Source: Prorocentrum cordatum
Lineage: Eukaryota > Sar > Dinophyceae > Prorocentrales > Prorocentraceae
DNA: 64,000 nucleotides
Assembly: GCA_963575745.1 (NCBI GenBank)
Contig: CAUYUJ010007258.1
Location: 62,001 to 126,000, forward strand
Direction of reading: 5' to 3'
The stretch's first letter is position 1; each line of letters starts with the position of its first letter. A program made the position numbers and the translations under genes. Below are positions 19,636 through 29,845 of this stretch, one piece after another. The notes under the pieces were generated by a model, which searched no databases, was not told the origin of the DNA, and was given only the letters and a program-made list of their open reading frames with translations.

Positions 19636-20035
19636 CCGTTCGCGATGTTTCGCGCGGTTTGCCTGCTCGCATGCCCAAAATCCTCCGCTTTCGGAGCAGA
19701 TTTGGAGGATGTGTCGAGCGAGGCGCTCATTTTGGGGGGGCCGCCAAGGGCATTGCACGGCCTCCGTTCGCGCCAAAATGGCGGGGATGCCTCGAGCGGT
19801 TTGCCTGTTTGCATGCCCAACATCATCCGCTTTCGGAGCAGATTTGGAGGAGAGCGAGGCGTTCATTTTCGCCCCCTAGGGGGGAGGGCCAGAATTTGAG
19901 GATGTCTCGGTCGGTTTGCTTGTTCTGGTGGCCAGCCTCGTGGGCACATATTCTCCCCAGGAGGCTCCAGCAGGCTCCAGGAGGCCCCAGGAAGCCACAT
20001 GAGGTCCCAGGAGGCAGCAGGAGGCCACAAGAAGA
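19636..20035. repeat. More GGAGCAGATTTGGAGGATG units and CCAGGAGG tract
   Basis: 19640-19930 has two diverged units of the roughly 120-bp repeat. 19960-20035 is a short CCAGGAGGC minisatellite like that at 11316. The order (unit, minisatellite) matches the left flank of the retrogene and suggests an older, third relative of the duplicated block without the gene. Confidence 0.55.
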
Positions 20036-20995
20036 TTCTCGACACAGCGCTACCGCTTGCCCCATTCCCCAGCGTGACCAAGACCCCCTGCTACATGGCC
20101 CCCGGCGACACTCGCTTCAGCGCAGACCGGAAAACGGCCAGGTACAAGTCTGATTATTGCTACAGGCCCAGCCTCAAGCACAACGACGGCGGTTGGCTTG
20201 ACGACAATATCCGCTCGTATCTTGCACAGAACGACCTGCAGGCGCACGCCAACGGGTTTGACTGCACATGGCCGCGCGGTCAGTGCTGGACACACGTGGT
20301 CGAGAAGGAAGGACACCAGCTGTCCCCAGACCACTCTCCACGAGAAGGTACAGGATTTTGAAGTCGCCAGGAACCCCTCCAGGCCCCCCCCCCGTGGGCA
20401 CACTATCCCGTTCCGCTTCCCAGCACACGTTCTCGGCGCCCCCCCTCGCTGCGACCTCTGGCGCCCTCGGCGATTGCCTTCTGGAGCCCTCAGGCCTCCA
20501 TGCCCCAAAGAATACCAACACCACCTTGCCGCCCACGCGGCTAGAAGACGACATATTTGGGTATATGGCAGCTGAATCCAAGTGCTACACTGCCACGCGC
20601 GACGGGTGCCCACCCGGTGCCCCCCTTCTCTCCTGGCAGGCAGGTGCGCCTGCGCTCGGCTGTTTTGCACGCAAGGCTGACGCCGAGCCGCGGCGAACGA
20701 GCGCGGGGGGCCTCTCGGCGTGGGAGGACCGCGCCGTCGCCTGGAACAACCGCAGCTGGAACGCCGCGTGGATTTGCCGTCAATGCCTTGTTCGCGCATG
20801 GGGCGCCAAACCTAGCGCAGTTGACGGAGTGCTCGACCGGGACACCCGCCTGGTCCACCCTCGCTCCCCGACCTCCAAGCCGCGCTCAGCTCCGCCAGTG
20901 CCCGACGAGCCGCCGTTATCCTGCGAGCCCGTGCCCAATCGTGCCTCCGCTGCCAAGCTTGTCCCGCTCAGCAAGAACGGAAGTGCGTGATCGCC
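20036..20995 (+). CDS. Coding-like region, unknown family (frameshifted)
   Basis: Two plus-strand frames read as plausible protein. About 20050-20361 carries GDTRFSADRKTARYKSDYCY and GWLDDNIRSYLAQNDLQAHA. About 20530-20990 carries EDDIFGYMAAESKCYTATRD and WNAAWICRQCLVRAWG, the latter with a C-x2-C pair. They are out of frame with each other; a GAGAAGGTACAGG at about 20342 could be a splice donor or the break could be an indel. No domain is recognised. Composition is high in Pro, Arg and Ala, so part of the openness may be due to GC content. Confidence 0.3.
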
Positions 20996-21059
20996 CTGGG
21001 CCAGCGCGGGCGCCCCCCCGCAGCGCGCGGGGCCGAGGAAGTGCGCGGCCCCCTACCTA

Positions 21060-22974
21060 ATGTGGACCCCCCCCCAAACGCACCGCCGCCGCCTGGAGGC
21101 CGCCGAGGAGTCGGAACGGAACCGCCTGAACGCCAGGCCCATCGAGGGCAGACTGGTCGGTTCCCCGCGCGACTTCGATTCAGTTTTGGACGACCAGTGG
21201 ACAGCATATGCCGCTGAGCATGGCAGGGGCGCGGTGGGCTCCGAGGCACCAGAATGCTGGGACCCTTCCCTACTGCGCCCCTTGAGGGTCTACGGCGACT
21301 TGGTGGCGCCAACCTACCTCCCCGACGACTTCCACTGGCAAGGCGTGCGGCAAGCCGCCGACCGCGCGGTCGCGCGCCTCTGCGTTCACTCGACCAACCC
21401 CGCCATGCTGCCCAAATGGTTCCAGAACGCTGGTCAATGGCCCATGCGCGGTCCTTCCCCTCGCTGGAAGCCCCGCAGGAAGCCCTCGTTGGTTTCTTGA
21501 CGCAGGTCAGTTCAGATAAAGCCGCCGCCAGGTAATTCAAGGAACTGTCCAAGGACGCCCCCTTCATGATCACGCAGGACCTGCGCAGACAGATCGACAA
21601 CACCCTATCGGGGAACACAGTGACAACGAATGGTGGGCACGGTTCGGCGGCCAGCACATTGAGACGGCAGACCCGCCGACAGAATTCCACGTCTGCGCCG
21701 CCCGCACACCCGAAATCCCCGACTGAGGCAACGACGTGGTGCGTTCCCCCGCGACGCCAGTACGGAGCGGCACCGGCCCTCCCTTCACCCGCGGGGCCAG
21801 CTCTCGCCCCCCCGACGATAGCCACCCGCGGCTTGCGAGCCCAACCGCTGACACATCTGTCATCGACGCAGTAGCCCCGAGCCCCCCAGCGCACCCCCCG
21901 AGCAAGTGGCCAACTCGGCTAGCCTCCCTCTCGCCACGGGAGACGACGATACCGCCGGCCCCAAGGGCGCTGGCTCGGAAACCTCGGCGGCTGGCTCCCG
22001 CGACGGCAAACCCTCCTCGCAGCGGGGCCGCCATGGGGCGCCCGCGGCCCTGCCCCCGACCCCGAATCGGAGCCCCCGGTCGTGCAGATTGACTCGTCCG
22101 ACAGCCCCGAGGCTGCCGGCAAGTCCTGCAGCCCCACCTCGCCCGTCGTTGGCCCATGCGCCTCCCCAGTAATGGCTGGGCAGATGCCAGGAACATCACG
22201 CGCCTCCCAGAGCGAGGGGCCCCGCTTTCCCCAGGCGCACCCCGCAACCGCGAGCTGCCAATGCGACGCGGGGCGAGTTTGACTGGGGCGAAGGGTGGCG
22301 CGAGCGCCGCCCGCGTCGGCATCGCGAGACCAGCCGCAGCAGCCCCTACGGCGGCCACTGGACAGGCTGGGCAGGGTGGTCCAGCTGGGAGGCCGACGAC
22401 CGCTGGAGTCGGCCCGCGCGCACACAGGCACACCCCATCCTCGACGACCCCCCCGCGCCCCGGTCTGGCCCATGGCCGCCCTACACGGGTGCGCAAGCCG
22501 ATTTCTTGCAAGACCTGTTCGACCCGGACACAGGACCCTACATTTACAGCACACCGCTGGACCGAGTCGACATCCTGAACCCCGTTGGCGAGGCTCCTGC
22601 CGAGGCCGCGAAGCGACTTCAGAGAGACCTGGGCGAATACTTCAGCGGAGTACGGCACCAATGGACGACCAAGCATCCCCCGCCGTCGGACCTCATCTGC
22701 GCTGACCCCACGCGTCAGCACCCCGATTCCTGCGTGCGCTTCTTCAATGGAGTGGACCAGTCACAAGTGCGATGTCTTAAAGATGGACGAAGCGCTCCGT
22801 CTGGGGGTCATCTGGGGCGCAGTCCGCGCCCGGTTCAGCGACAGAGCTAGGGCCGCGGGCACCCCTGGCAAGGCCAAAAGCAAGGGGCCCCGCGAAGACA
22901 GCGACCCCCGTTGGTCAAGGACGGCGAAACCTCGAAGGACAGTGGGCTCGCGCCAACCTTGGGCGCACCCCTAA
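21060..22974 (+). CDS. Coding-like region, unknown family, several frames
   Basis: Protein-like segments are: 21060-21500 (NARPIEGRLVGSPRDFDSVL; HWQGVRQAADRAVARL; NPAMLPKWFQNAGQWP), about 21540-21870 (FMITQDLRRQIDNTLSGNTV) and 22506-22850 (DPDTGPYIYSTPLDRVDILN; EAAKRLQRDLGEYFSGVRHQ), continuing in another frame (DEALRLGVIWGAVRARF) to about 22974. A long Pro/Ala/Ser linker separates the second and third. The pieces could belong to one gag-like or structural protein of a mobile element together with 20036-20995; that is inference. No function assigned. Confidence 0.3.
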
Positions 22975-23535
22975 GTCCCACCCAGGCCGCGCAGACGGGC
23001 GCGCGCAACGACTCTCGCGGACGCCCCACACTGTGCATCAGCGTGCCTCGCGGAGCCCAACCCCGCCTGGCCAGCGAGGCGGGTCGGCTCCTCCTGCGCA
23101 CCCTCCCACGTGCGCCAACGCCGCCTTGGGCGTCCCCAGCTGTGCGCCGTCTCGTCATAGGCCTTAGAGCCTCCTTCCAGGGCGCCACTTTGCGGCTTCT
23201 CTCCCCGTGGATGATCGCCCCCCCCCCTGGCGCGCCGTAGGCGGCTCCGGGATCCGCCCCCTTTCGCGCGGGCCCCCGTCGCTGCTAGAGCCCCTGCGGC
23301 ACCCATTGCAGCTCCGCGCTGCCTTGCACGCTGTGCCTGGCCCTCACTGGCCATCCGGCTTGATGGCCCGCGCCCTTCAGATTCCCGCCTGGCGGCCTCT
23401 CGCTCTGTTCGCGCTGGCAGCCGCTCCCCCGTCGCCGCCCCCTCCCCCCCCCCCCCCCCCCGAGCACCCCGGCCGCCCCTCCTCCTGCAGACGTCCCCAT
23501 CGCAGGAGGCTTTGGTCCGCCACGTCTCGACTTGC
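22975..23535. other. GC-rich stretch without a supported gene
   Basis: High C content including a run of 19 C at about 23442-23460. Frames are open on both strands because stops are rare at this composition. Nothing else seen. Confidence 0.4.
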
Positions 23536-24205
23536 TCTGCGGCTGTTAGCTGCGAGTGCCACTCGCACTGCGCCCGTGCCTTCGGCGCCCCCCCCCGGGG
23601 CGCTAGGGCCTGCGCGCCGCGGACTCGTTGGGCCGGCTCGCGCGACTGCCCCCCCGCAGGTGGCGCTCGGGCCCGCGCGCCTCCTCGCTGCATCTGCGGC
23701 TGTTAGCCGCGGCCCCCCTCAACAGCAAGGCCCGCCCTCGTCGCGTCCTCCAGGGGCGCATGCGCCTCGGGTAAACTCGCTGGCCGATCTTTCTGGCCCG
23801 CCCACCCCCCCGCGGCTGCCCCCCCGCAGGCGGGGCGCGGGTTTAGTGGCTGCACCGCGCATTTTGCAATGATATACGACCGCCACGATGCACTGCGGCT
23901 TCGGCGCCCCGCCCCGGGGCGCCAGGGCAAGCCGACAATGGACATCCTGGATCGACAGTCCCGCCCGCCCCCCGCGGCCGCCCCCCAGCTGGAGGCGCGC
24001 GGGCCGCCCTTGACACAATATCTCCGCTAGCTGCGACCCAATTCGCAGCGTGGCGACAATATCTGCGGCCGTTAGCTGCGACCCCATTCGCAGCGCGGCC
24101 CTGACCCTCAGCGCCCCCTTCCGGGGCGCGCGCGCCAGGAGATATATCGATGCTTTCCGAGCTGCCTGGCCCGTCCACCGCCCTGTGGCTGCCCCCCCGC
24201 AGGAG
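23536..24205. repeat. Degenerate hairpin repeats (GGCGCCCC...GGGGCGC)
   Basis: About four irregular units of 150-190 bp. Each contains parts of CTGCGGCTGTTAGCTGCGA, the inverted repeat GGCGCCCCNCCCCGGGGCGC (clear at 23582-23605, 23900-23925 and 24110-24128) and GGCTGCCCCCCCGCAGG. A sub-duplication, ATCTGCGGCCGTTAGCTGCGA, is at 24016-24095. No gene. Confidence 0.55.
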
Positions 24206-25055
24206 CTGCATGAGCTCGTCACCTGGTGCTCTTCTGTGACATTGACTTCTGCGACGGAAGCACAAGGGCCTCTCGGTGGCAGATGCTCTTGCGAAGGCTC
24301 GCCTCGCCGTTCGGGGTTACTTGGACGCAGAGGTCTGGTGGCACTTATTTGGAGGGCGCCCGCCTACGCGGTGTGGTTTCGCAGTGTAGTTTTCGACGAC
24401 GGCGGCGTTGTTTTCCCACGCTGGCATGCGCAATGTCGCAGACGTGGTGAGGTTCGTCGAGGATGTCGATGTCACAGTCGGGCGAGGACTCGGTTGTCCC
24501 CGGCTTCTGAGCAGCGCTTGAGGCAGGCGCGTAGGTGCCATTTTCGTTGCCCGTTCGCTGCCCGCGCTCGGCCTCGGCTCTGGCCCTGTATGGTTTAGGT
24601 CGCCACTCTCGGCTACCTGCCCGCTGCCTCTCTTGCAATTTTCGGCCGCTCGCCCGCTGTCATGACCGACTTCGGTCCTGGCCTTACTTTAGGTCTTCGT
24701 GCGATTCTACGACGCCGCGCGGCTCTCCCGCTTGCGGTTGCGAGCAACAAGTATCCCCACCAGACGGCGCGTCCTACCTGTTCTTCAGCGTCGGCTTCGC
24801 CCTCTGAGCCGGAGCGTAGTTCGCCCCTGCGCACTTAGTGCCTAACTTAGCCCGCTGCTCGTGAGCTGCGCTTCGACTTGACGCCGAGCGATGTGTCGCT
24901 ACGGTCGCGATCAAGAAAAGTATCCCCACCAGCCCATTCAGACACGACTGGAGGTCGTCTTGAGGCTTCGTGGGGGCTATCTTGAGCTACGTTCGGCTAG
25001 AGGCTGTCGGAGGCGATCCTGAGCCTAGGGGTTCTCTGATGGCCCCCTGTGCAGC
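24206..25055. other. Spacer with possible protein remnants
   Basis: One frame near 24255-24350 reads ALAKARLAVRGYLDAEVWWH and another near 24425-24500 reads NVADVVRFVEDVDVTVGRGL, but with intervening stops; this may be a decayed gene. The motif AAGTATCCCCACCAG occurs twice (about 24749 and 24919). No intact gene. Confidence 0.3.
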
Positions 25056-25210
25056 CTCTTGGGCCACTCCTGCGGCCCTCTTGGGGTTATTTTTTGGGCT
25101 TTGGGGCGCTCTTGGGTGCTCTTGGGGCCCTCTAGGGGCCCCTGGTGGGGCCTTTTGGGCTATGTTTGGGGCCCTCGTGGGGCTCATGTTGGGGCATTGG
25201 CCGAAGGCCC
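25056..25210. repeat. CTCTTGGGG minisatellite
   Basis: Short degenerate repeats (CTCTTGGGGCNCT, GGGGCCCT) related to 9740-10200 and 53750-54260. Confidence 0.5.
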
Positions 25211-25884
25211 TTCCGAGGACACCGAGCCTGGAGCCCTCGATCCTCGAAGCCCGATTCCTCGGCCCTCGACATCTCGAGCTTCGAAGCCTCCGTCGACCGC
25301 CATCGGTCGTCCAGGGGCGGGGGGCGTGAGCGCCAGGGCCGCGCGCGCCTGGGGCCTCCGCCCCCAGGGCCGCGCTGCCCTTCAGCGCCCTAGGGCCCGC
25401 GCCCCCGGGCCGCGCCCAGGGCGCTCGCCCCTGCCAAGAAATTTGCGAGGACCGTCGAGAGTCGGTGCTTGTGCCCCCTCCTCCCCCCCTCGTTCCTGTT
25501 GTTCCCTGCCCTGGGCCGCGCTTCCCTCCACCGCCCAGGGTCCGCGCCCCGGGGCCTCGCGCGACGCGCTGTGCGCGCCGCGCCAAGGGGGGCGCGGCCG
25601 GCCGCGCCCGCAGGCCGCCGAGCCCGCCGGCTCCGACGAGCCGTGGTCGCAGGCTGGCCCGGACGAGCCCCGCGCACCCGCCGGCGCTGCCCTGCCGCCC
25701 GCGGCGGCGCCAGGTGCGGCGGACGCCGGGGCCGCGGGCGACGAGCCAGGCGAGGCTGTCCTCCCTCGCCCGCCACGGCGGAAACGGGTCCCGAGGCTTT
25801 TGTTGAGGTTCTCGGGCTCGTCGGGGCCCTCCACGGGCCCCGGGACTGTCCGAGAACGTTTCAGGGTGAAGATTTCGTTGATGT
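25211..25884. other. GC-rich stretch, no supported gene
   Basis: Frames are open on both strands with Ala/Pro/Arg/Gly-rich translations, typical of very GC-rich noncoding DNA. I see no domain motif. Confidence 0.4.
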
Positions 25885-26054
25885 CAGCCATGCGCAGAGG
25901 AGGGGGGTATAGGGTGAGGGGGTAGGGCTTTTTCGAAGCACCCTTGCTTTGGAAGGCGCGTGCCTTGTCTGTAGATGTAGGGCCGGCGCCTTTTTCAGAA
26001 GCAGCCTCCGAAGAAGCCTTCCCTCCTCCCCTTGCCCACTTGTGCGCGCCGCCA
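25885..26054. mobile_element. TIR element, GCGCAGAG family, copy 1
   Basis: About 165 bp similar along its length to 35192-35362. Shared blocks: GCGCAGAG...TAGGGNGAGGG at the left, TTGGAAGGCGCGNGCC, CTGTAGATGTA, GGCGCC, GAAGCAGCCT, and AAGAAGCCTTCCCNCCTCCC...GCGCGCCGCC at the right. The ends are inverted repeats, more diverged here than in copy 2. Noncoding, MITE-like. Confidence 0.65.
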
Positions 26055-26274
26055 CTACTGGGGGTCAGGCTTGTCGGGGTCAGGGAAAGATGAGCTCAAT
26101 TCCTTGGCTGGCCCTTGTTCGGGGGCCGCATAATTTTTTCCAAAAGGTATGTACTCCTGTGGTTTCTCTTGGTAATTCCTTTTTTAATTCTTCGCCCAGG
26201 CTATCTCTTCGGAACTATTGTTCCTTAGTGTGCCCTGTGCTGGCTCTGACCCCAAGAAGCCTGACCCCCACTAG
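26055..26274. mobile_element. TIR element with an intron-like GT-AG segment
   Basis: Ends are inverted repeats: CTACTGGGGGTCAGGCTTGT at 26055 and, on the complement from 26274, CTAGTGGGGGTCAGGCTTCT, about 26 of 29 matching. Inside, AAAAG-GTATGTACTCC (from 26137) and a pyrimidine tract ending CGCCCAG-GC (26198) look like a 62-nt intron. Joining the flanks gives a 43-codon ORF from ATG 26090 to the TAG at about 26271, but that could be chance. No clear target duplication. Confidence 0.55.
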
Positions 26275-26620
26275 CAGGCACGTAGGATCCGCCCCCCCCC
26301 ACCGATGATCATATTTGCTCTTTGGCCGAAGAAAACAGCACGGCATGCCACTCTATCGGCGGCGTCTCGGGTCCCAGCTGCGGTCAGGCTACGCTCGGAC
26401 ACGTGCCAAGCGAATTGCGGCACACGGGAAAGGGGGGAGACAGGGGGAACACGAGGAGACGACAGCGCCCGGCCGGGGGGCCTCAGAGCCTGAAGTTTTT
26501 CGGGATGTTCTGGAGCAGGATGGTCGTACAGCTGATGGTGCGTTCAGTGCAAGGCCCAGGTGCACGTGAGTCGTGCGAAGGGCAGTGGATTGCGAGAAAC
26601 ACGGCATGAACAAACATTTT
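26275..26620. other. Spacer, no gene seen
   Basis: Mixed sequence with several short overlapping frames; no motif recognised. Confidence 0.35.
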
Positions 26621-26766
26621 TCAGGAGGCCCGCGTTGATTTCTTGGATCGGCGTTGTTGGGCCCCCCCTTCTGGGGTCACCTCGGGCGCCGCACCTGCCG
26701 CGCTCCGCGCGCCAGGGAGGGGCGGGGTCCCGCACATCTCCAAAAGATCAGCACGCACCTCCGAAG
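26621..26766. mobile_element. TIR element, TTCGGAGG family, copy 1 (diverged)
   Basis: The left end, CAGGAGGCCCGCGTTGATTT followed by CTTGGATCGG, and the complement of the right end, TTCGGAGGTGCGTGCTGATC, are imperfect inverted repeats. Internal GCGCTCCGCGCGCCAGGG matches the central hairpin of copy 2 at 33299-33436. About 146 bp, noncoding. Confidence 0.55.
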
Positions 26767-26965
26767 GTTTGCGGCTATGCCGCTTTATGTTTCTCTATTT
26801 TGAACAGAAGTGCCCTGATCATCTGGACTTCGGCGGGCGCGTCTCGCGGCAAAAGGCGCAGTGCTGAGCCCGCCCGCGCGGGATGCCCGCCCACCCCGCG
26901 TGCGAAATCCTGCGGGCGCAACGCCCTCCCCCCCGGGAGTCGAGCTCCCCGACGGAGCCGTCCCT

Positions 26966-27030
26966 GAGGAGGAGGAGGAGGAGGAGGAGGAGGAGGAGGA
27001 GGAGGAGGAGGAGGAGGAGGAGGAGGAGGG
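26966..27030. repeat. (GAG)n microsatellite
   Basis: About 21 uninterrupted GAG triplets. Confidence 0.9.
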
Positions 27031-27079
27031 GGGGGAGCGGGGCCAAGGGGGCTGGGGCTTGGCTCCGCGAGTCTCCGTC

Positions 27080-27162
27080 GACCGAACGAGGGCAGGCCCA
27101 GGGCCGAGCTGCCAACTCTTATCCTGAAAACCTCACGGTCGGCGCCGCCGACCCGAACGGTG

Positions 27163-27194
<32 letters not shown>

Positions 27195-27195
27195 C

Positions 27196-27226
<31 letters not shown>

Positions 27227-27333
27227 CTCTGGAGCCCTTCTTGGGGCTCTCTTGGGAGCCTCCTGGGTTCGTCGAGCGGGCCAACTCTTATTCTGAAAAC
27301 CTTACGGTCGGCGCCGCCGACCCGAAAGGTGGA

Positions 27334-27364
<31 letters not shown>

Positions 27365-27700
27365 GGCAGCGGCGACGACAACGACGACGACGACGCTCTG
27401 GAGCCCTTCTTTCAGCGGCGAGCGAGGGGGGGAAGTGAGAAGGAGAAGGCCTTCTCAGAGGGCGGCGGGACTTCTCAGAGGCCCTCGCGCCTTCTGAGAA
27501 GTTTTTTTCTGTCTTCGGCGAAGGCTTAGAAAACTTCTCAGAAGTCCGGGGGATTTCCGAGCTTTCTGAGAAGGTACGCCCTTTCTCACTTCCCCCCCTG
27601 GCTCGCCGCCTATTCTTGGGGCTCTCTTGGGAGCCTCCTGGGTTCGTCGAGCGAACGAGGAAAGGCCCCGGGTCGGCCTGCCAAATCCTATGTCCGACGC
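27080..27700. repeat. About 169-bp tandem repeat with GAC microsatellite
   Basis: Two full units (about 27111-27279 and 27280-27411 continued at 27613) and a partial third. Each unit has CCAACTCTTATNCTGAAAAC, GGTCGGCGCCGCCGACCCGA (itself an inverted repeat), GGTGGAC, a (GAC)n tract and GGAGCCCTTCTTGGGGCTCT followed by GGGTTCGTCGAGCG. The second unit is interrupted by the element at 27412. Confidence 0.75.
27412..27612. mobile_element. 201-bp TIR element with TTCTT target duplication and preserved empty site
   Basis: Left end TCAGCGGCGAGCGAGGGGGG and complement of right end TAGGCGGCGAGCCAGGGGGG continue as AAGTGAGAA, giving TIRs of about 30 bp. TTCTT flanks both sides (27407-27411, 27613-27617). 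The neighbouring tandem unit carries the uninterrupted site GAGCCCTTCTTGGGGCTCTC with a single TTCTT (27238-27242). Internal inverted CTTCTCAGAG / CTTCTGAGAAG motifs allow extensive folding. Noncoding, so mobilised in trans if mobile. Confidence 0.85.
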
Positions 27701-27899
27701 CAGGAGCTTTGCGGCCGCTGCTCTCTCTCTCTCTCTCCATTTTGTGCGGCCTCGGGGGGCCGCCTTCGGGCCCCCAGGGGCTGCCAAAAGCGGGCCCACA
27801 GGACGCAATGCTATATGACCGGGGCACGGGCCCAGAGCTCCGAAGCCGAGGATGGAACAAACCACATCGTCGGTCACTGCTTACCAAACCACACCAACC

Positions 27900-28140
27900 C
27901 AGCCCGAATTCGGTAATCCCCAAACGTGGTGGTGACAGCACCTGGCGGTGAGTCTCGGGCGAGTTGGTGTCACCACCCGGTTTGGGGACTCGTGCCGGTT
28001 TTCCGAGGATGTCCCGAACACTGGTGGGTCCAGGAGTCACAAACCCGGTGGTGACCCCGTGTCCCCAAACCCAGCGGTGACCTTTTTGGGGATTCCAGGT
28101 CGCCACCTGGTATCTCACCACCCGGTTTGGGGGTTCCCAA
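27900..28140. repeat. Clustered CACCACCCGGTTTGGGG motifs in both orientations
   Basis: About six copies of ACCACCCGGTTTGGGG or its complement CCCCAAACNNGGTGGTG in 240 bp (for example near 27907, 27968, 28042, 28064 and 28114). The alternating orientations allow several alternative hairpins. No coding support. Confidence 0.6.
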
Positions 28141-29255
28141 CGAATGCTCCAGACCCCCTCTCCAATTTCGGATTTGGGGTGCACGGGCTTCACGGCATTC
28201 GCTCGATGTGTTTGGAACGTCCCCCCACTAGAACTTGGCAGGCCCAACGGCGGCTTCGGGTGTGGTCGGGGTGGCCTGGTGGGTGGTCGGCCGGTCGGAT
28301 GTCTGGGAACCGCGGCGCCGTCCCGGCGGCAGAGCCCCAGCTTGGGGCCGGGATGCTCTTGGCGGGGGTCTTCGCTGGGCCGGCCGAAGACCAGCTGAGG
28401 CAAGCTTGGGCCGGCGAAGGCGATCTCGCGCGTGCGGAGGGGAATTTTGGCTGGCCGAGGGCAAGCTGGGGCAGGAGTCGAAGCCAGGGCCTGCACGAAA
28501 TTGCTGGCGCAGGGCACTCTCTCACTTGTGCATATATCTCATTCCTTTCCCCCCCCCCCACACTAGGCCTCGCCCGGGCACCGCATTCCTTCTGCAAGCG
28601 CTGGTGGCGATACCTATCCCCCCCGTCTCGTCACCAGGGCTTACTCAGGAGCTCCGCAGGGTTGTTGGGTGGTTCACTGGATTGGCCCTGGAGGTTCCTG
28701 GCGGATGCCTTGGCCACAGGACGTTTCGCAATGCGTAGCATTGTTTCGGCATTGGGCAACGCATATCATGCACTGCAGAGTCCGTACATCGTATGGGGTT
28801 GCAACCCACAGCATTGCATGCGTTAGAAGCTGCATGACATCAAATCGCCTTGGAATTGCGTTCGCTTTGATGGCCAGCACAACTCAGCATCGAACAGCAC
28901 TGCACTGTATTATGTTGCAGTCTGCTCATACTGAGGGTCAAGCCCTTTCCTAGAGGGCCAGTGGCGATGGCCCATACTTCGGCCGGGTCACTAGATGGAA
29001 CAAGATACCCCCCCGGACCCCACAAATTATCCATAAGGGCTTCGCCCCCTGCCGCCGGCCCCTTCTCTCGGATAATGGGCAATGCAAGAAGAGCGAAATC
29101 ACGAGGCCTTGGCGCCGCCGTGAAACAGCGTCGGGACTTGACGCGAAGACGATGAGTAATCGGCAAGACAAATTGAGATTATGATGATATTGCTGGTGTT
29201 GCATGTCGAGCTTGCCCGCGTATGCTGTGCAACAAGTTTTTCTGCGAATATTGAA
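28141..29255. other. Spacer, no supported gene
   Basis: Contains a C-run plus CACTAG (about 28549-28566) that resembles an intron 3' end, but no coding partner. 28960-29100 has ATTATCC / GGATAAT inverted motifs around a GC-rich core. No domain seen on either strand. Confidence 0.35.
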
Positions 29256-29845
29256 ATGTTGCAGGTCCGATTGGTTTTTCGACCCTGACCCCAGCGATCT
29301 GCGTGAGGGGTGCCGCCGAATTTTCAGAAATGTGGCAAATCCCATTGGTTTTTCGACCCTGACACCGCCGATCTGCGCGAGGGGTGCCGCCGAGGTTCAG
29401 AAATGTGGCAAATCCCATCGGTTTTTCGACCCTGACCCCGCCGATCTGCGTGAGGGGTGCCGCAGGATTTCAGAAATGCTACAGATCGCACGGGTTTTTC
29501 GACCCTGACCCCGGCGATCTGTGCGAGGGGTGCCGCAGGATTTCAGAAATGCGGTAAATCCCAGTGGTTTTTCGACCCTGACACCGCCAATCTGCGCGGG
29601 GGTGCCGCCGAATACAAACAATGTGGCAAATCACATGTGTTTTTCTACCCTAACCCCGCCGATCTGCATGAGGGGTGCCGCAGAATTTCAAAAATGCGGC
29701 AAATCCCCCAGGTTTTTCGACCCTGACACCGCCGATCTGCGTGAGGGGTGCCGCCGAATTTTCAGAAATGTGGCAAATCCCATTGGTTTTTCGACCCTGA
29801 CCCCGCCGATCTGCGTGAGGGGTGTCAATTTCGACCCCCCAGACA
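29256..29845. repeat. 73-bp tandem satellite, about eight units
   Basis: TTTTTCGACCCTGAC starts at 29275, 29349, 29422, 29495, 29568, 29640 (variant), 29713 and 29787, spacing 72-74 bp. The unit also has CCGCCGATCTGCGTGAGGGG and TGCCGC...TTCAGAAATG. The period is not a multiple of three, so reading frames rotate; not coding. Confidence 0.9.
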
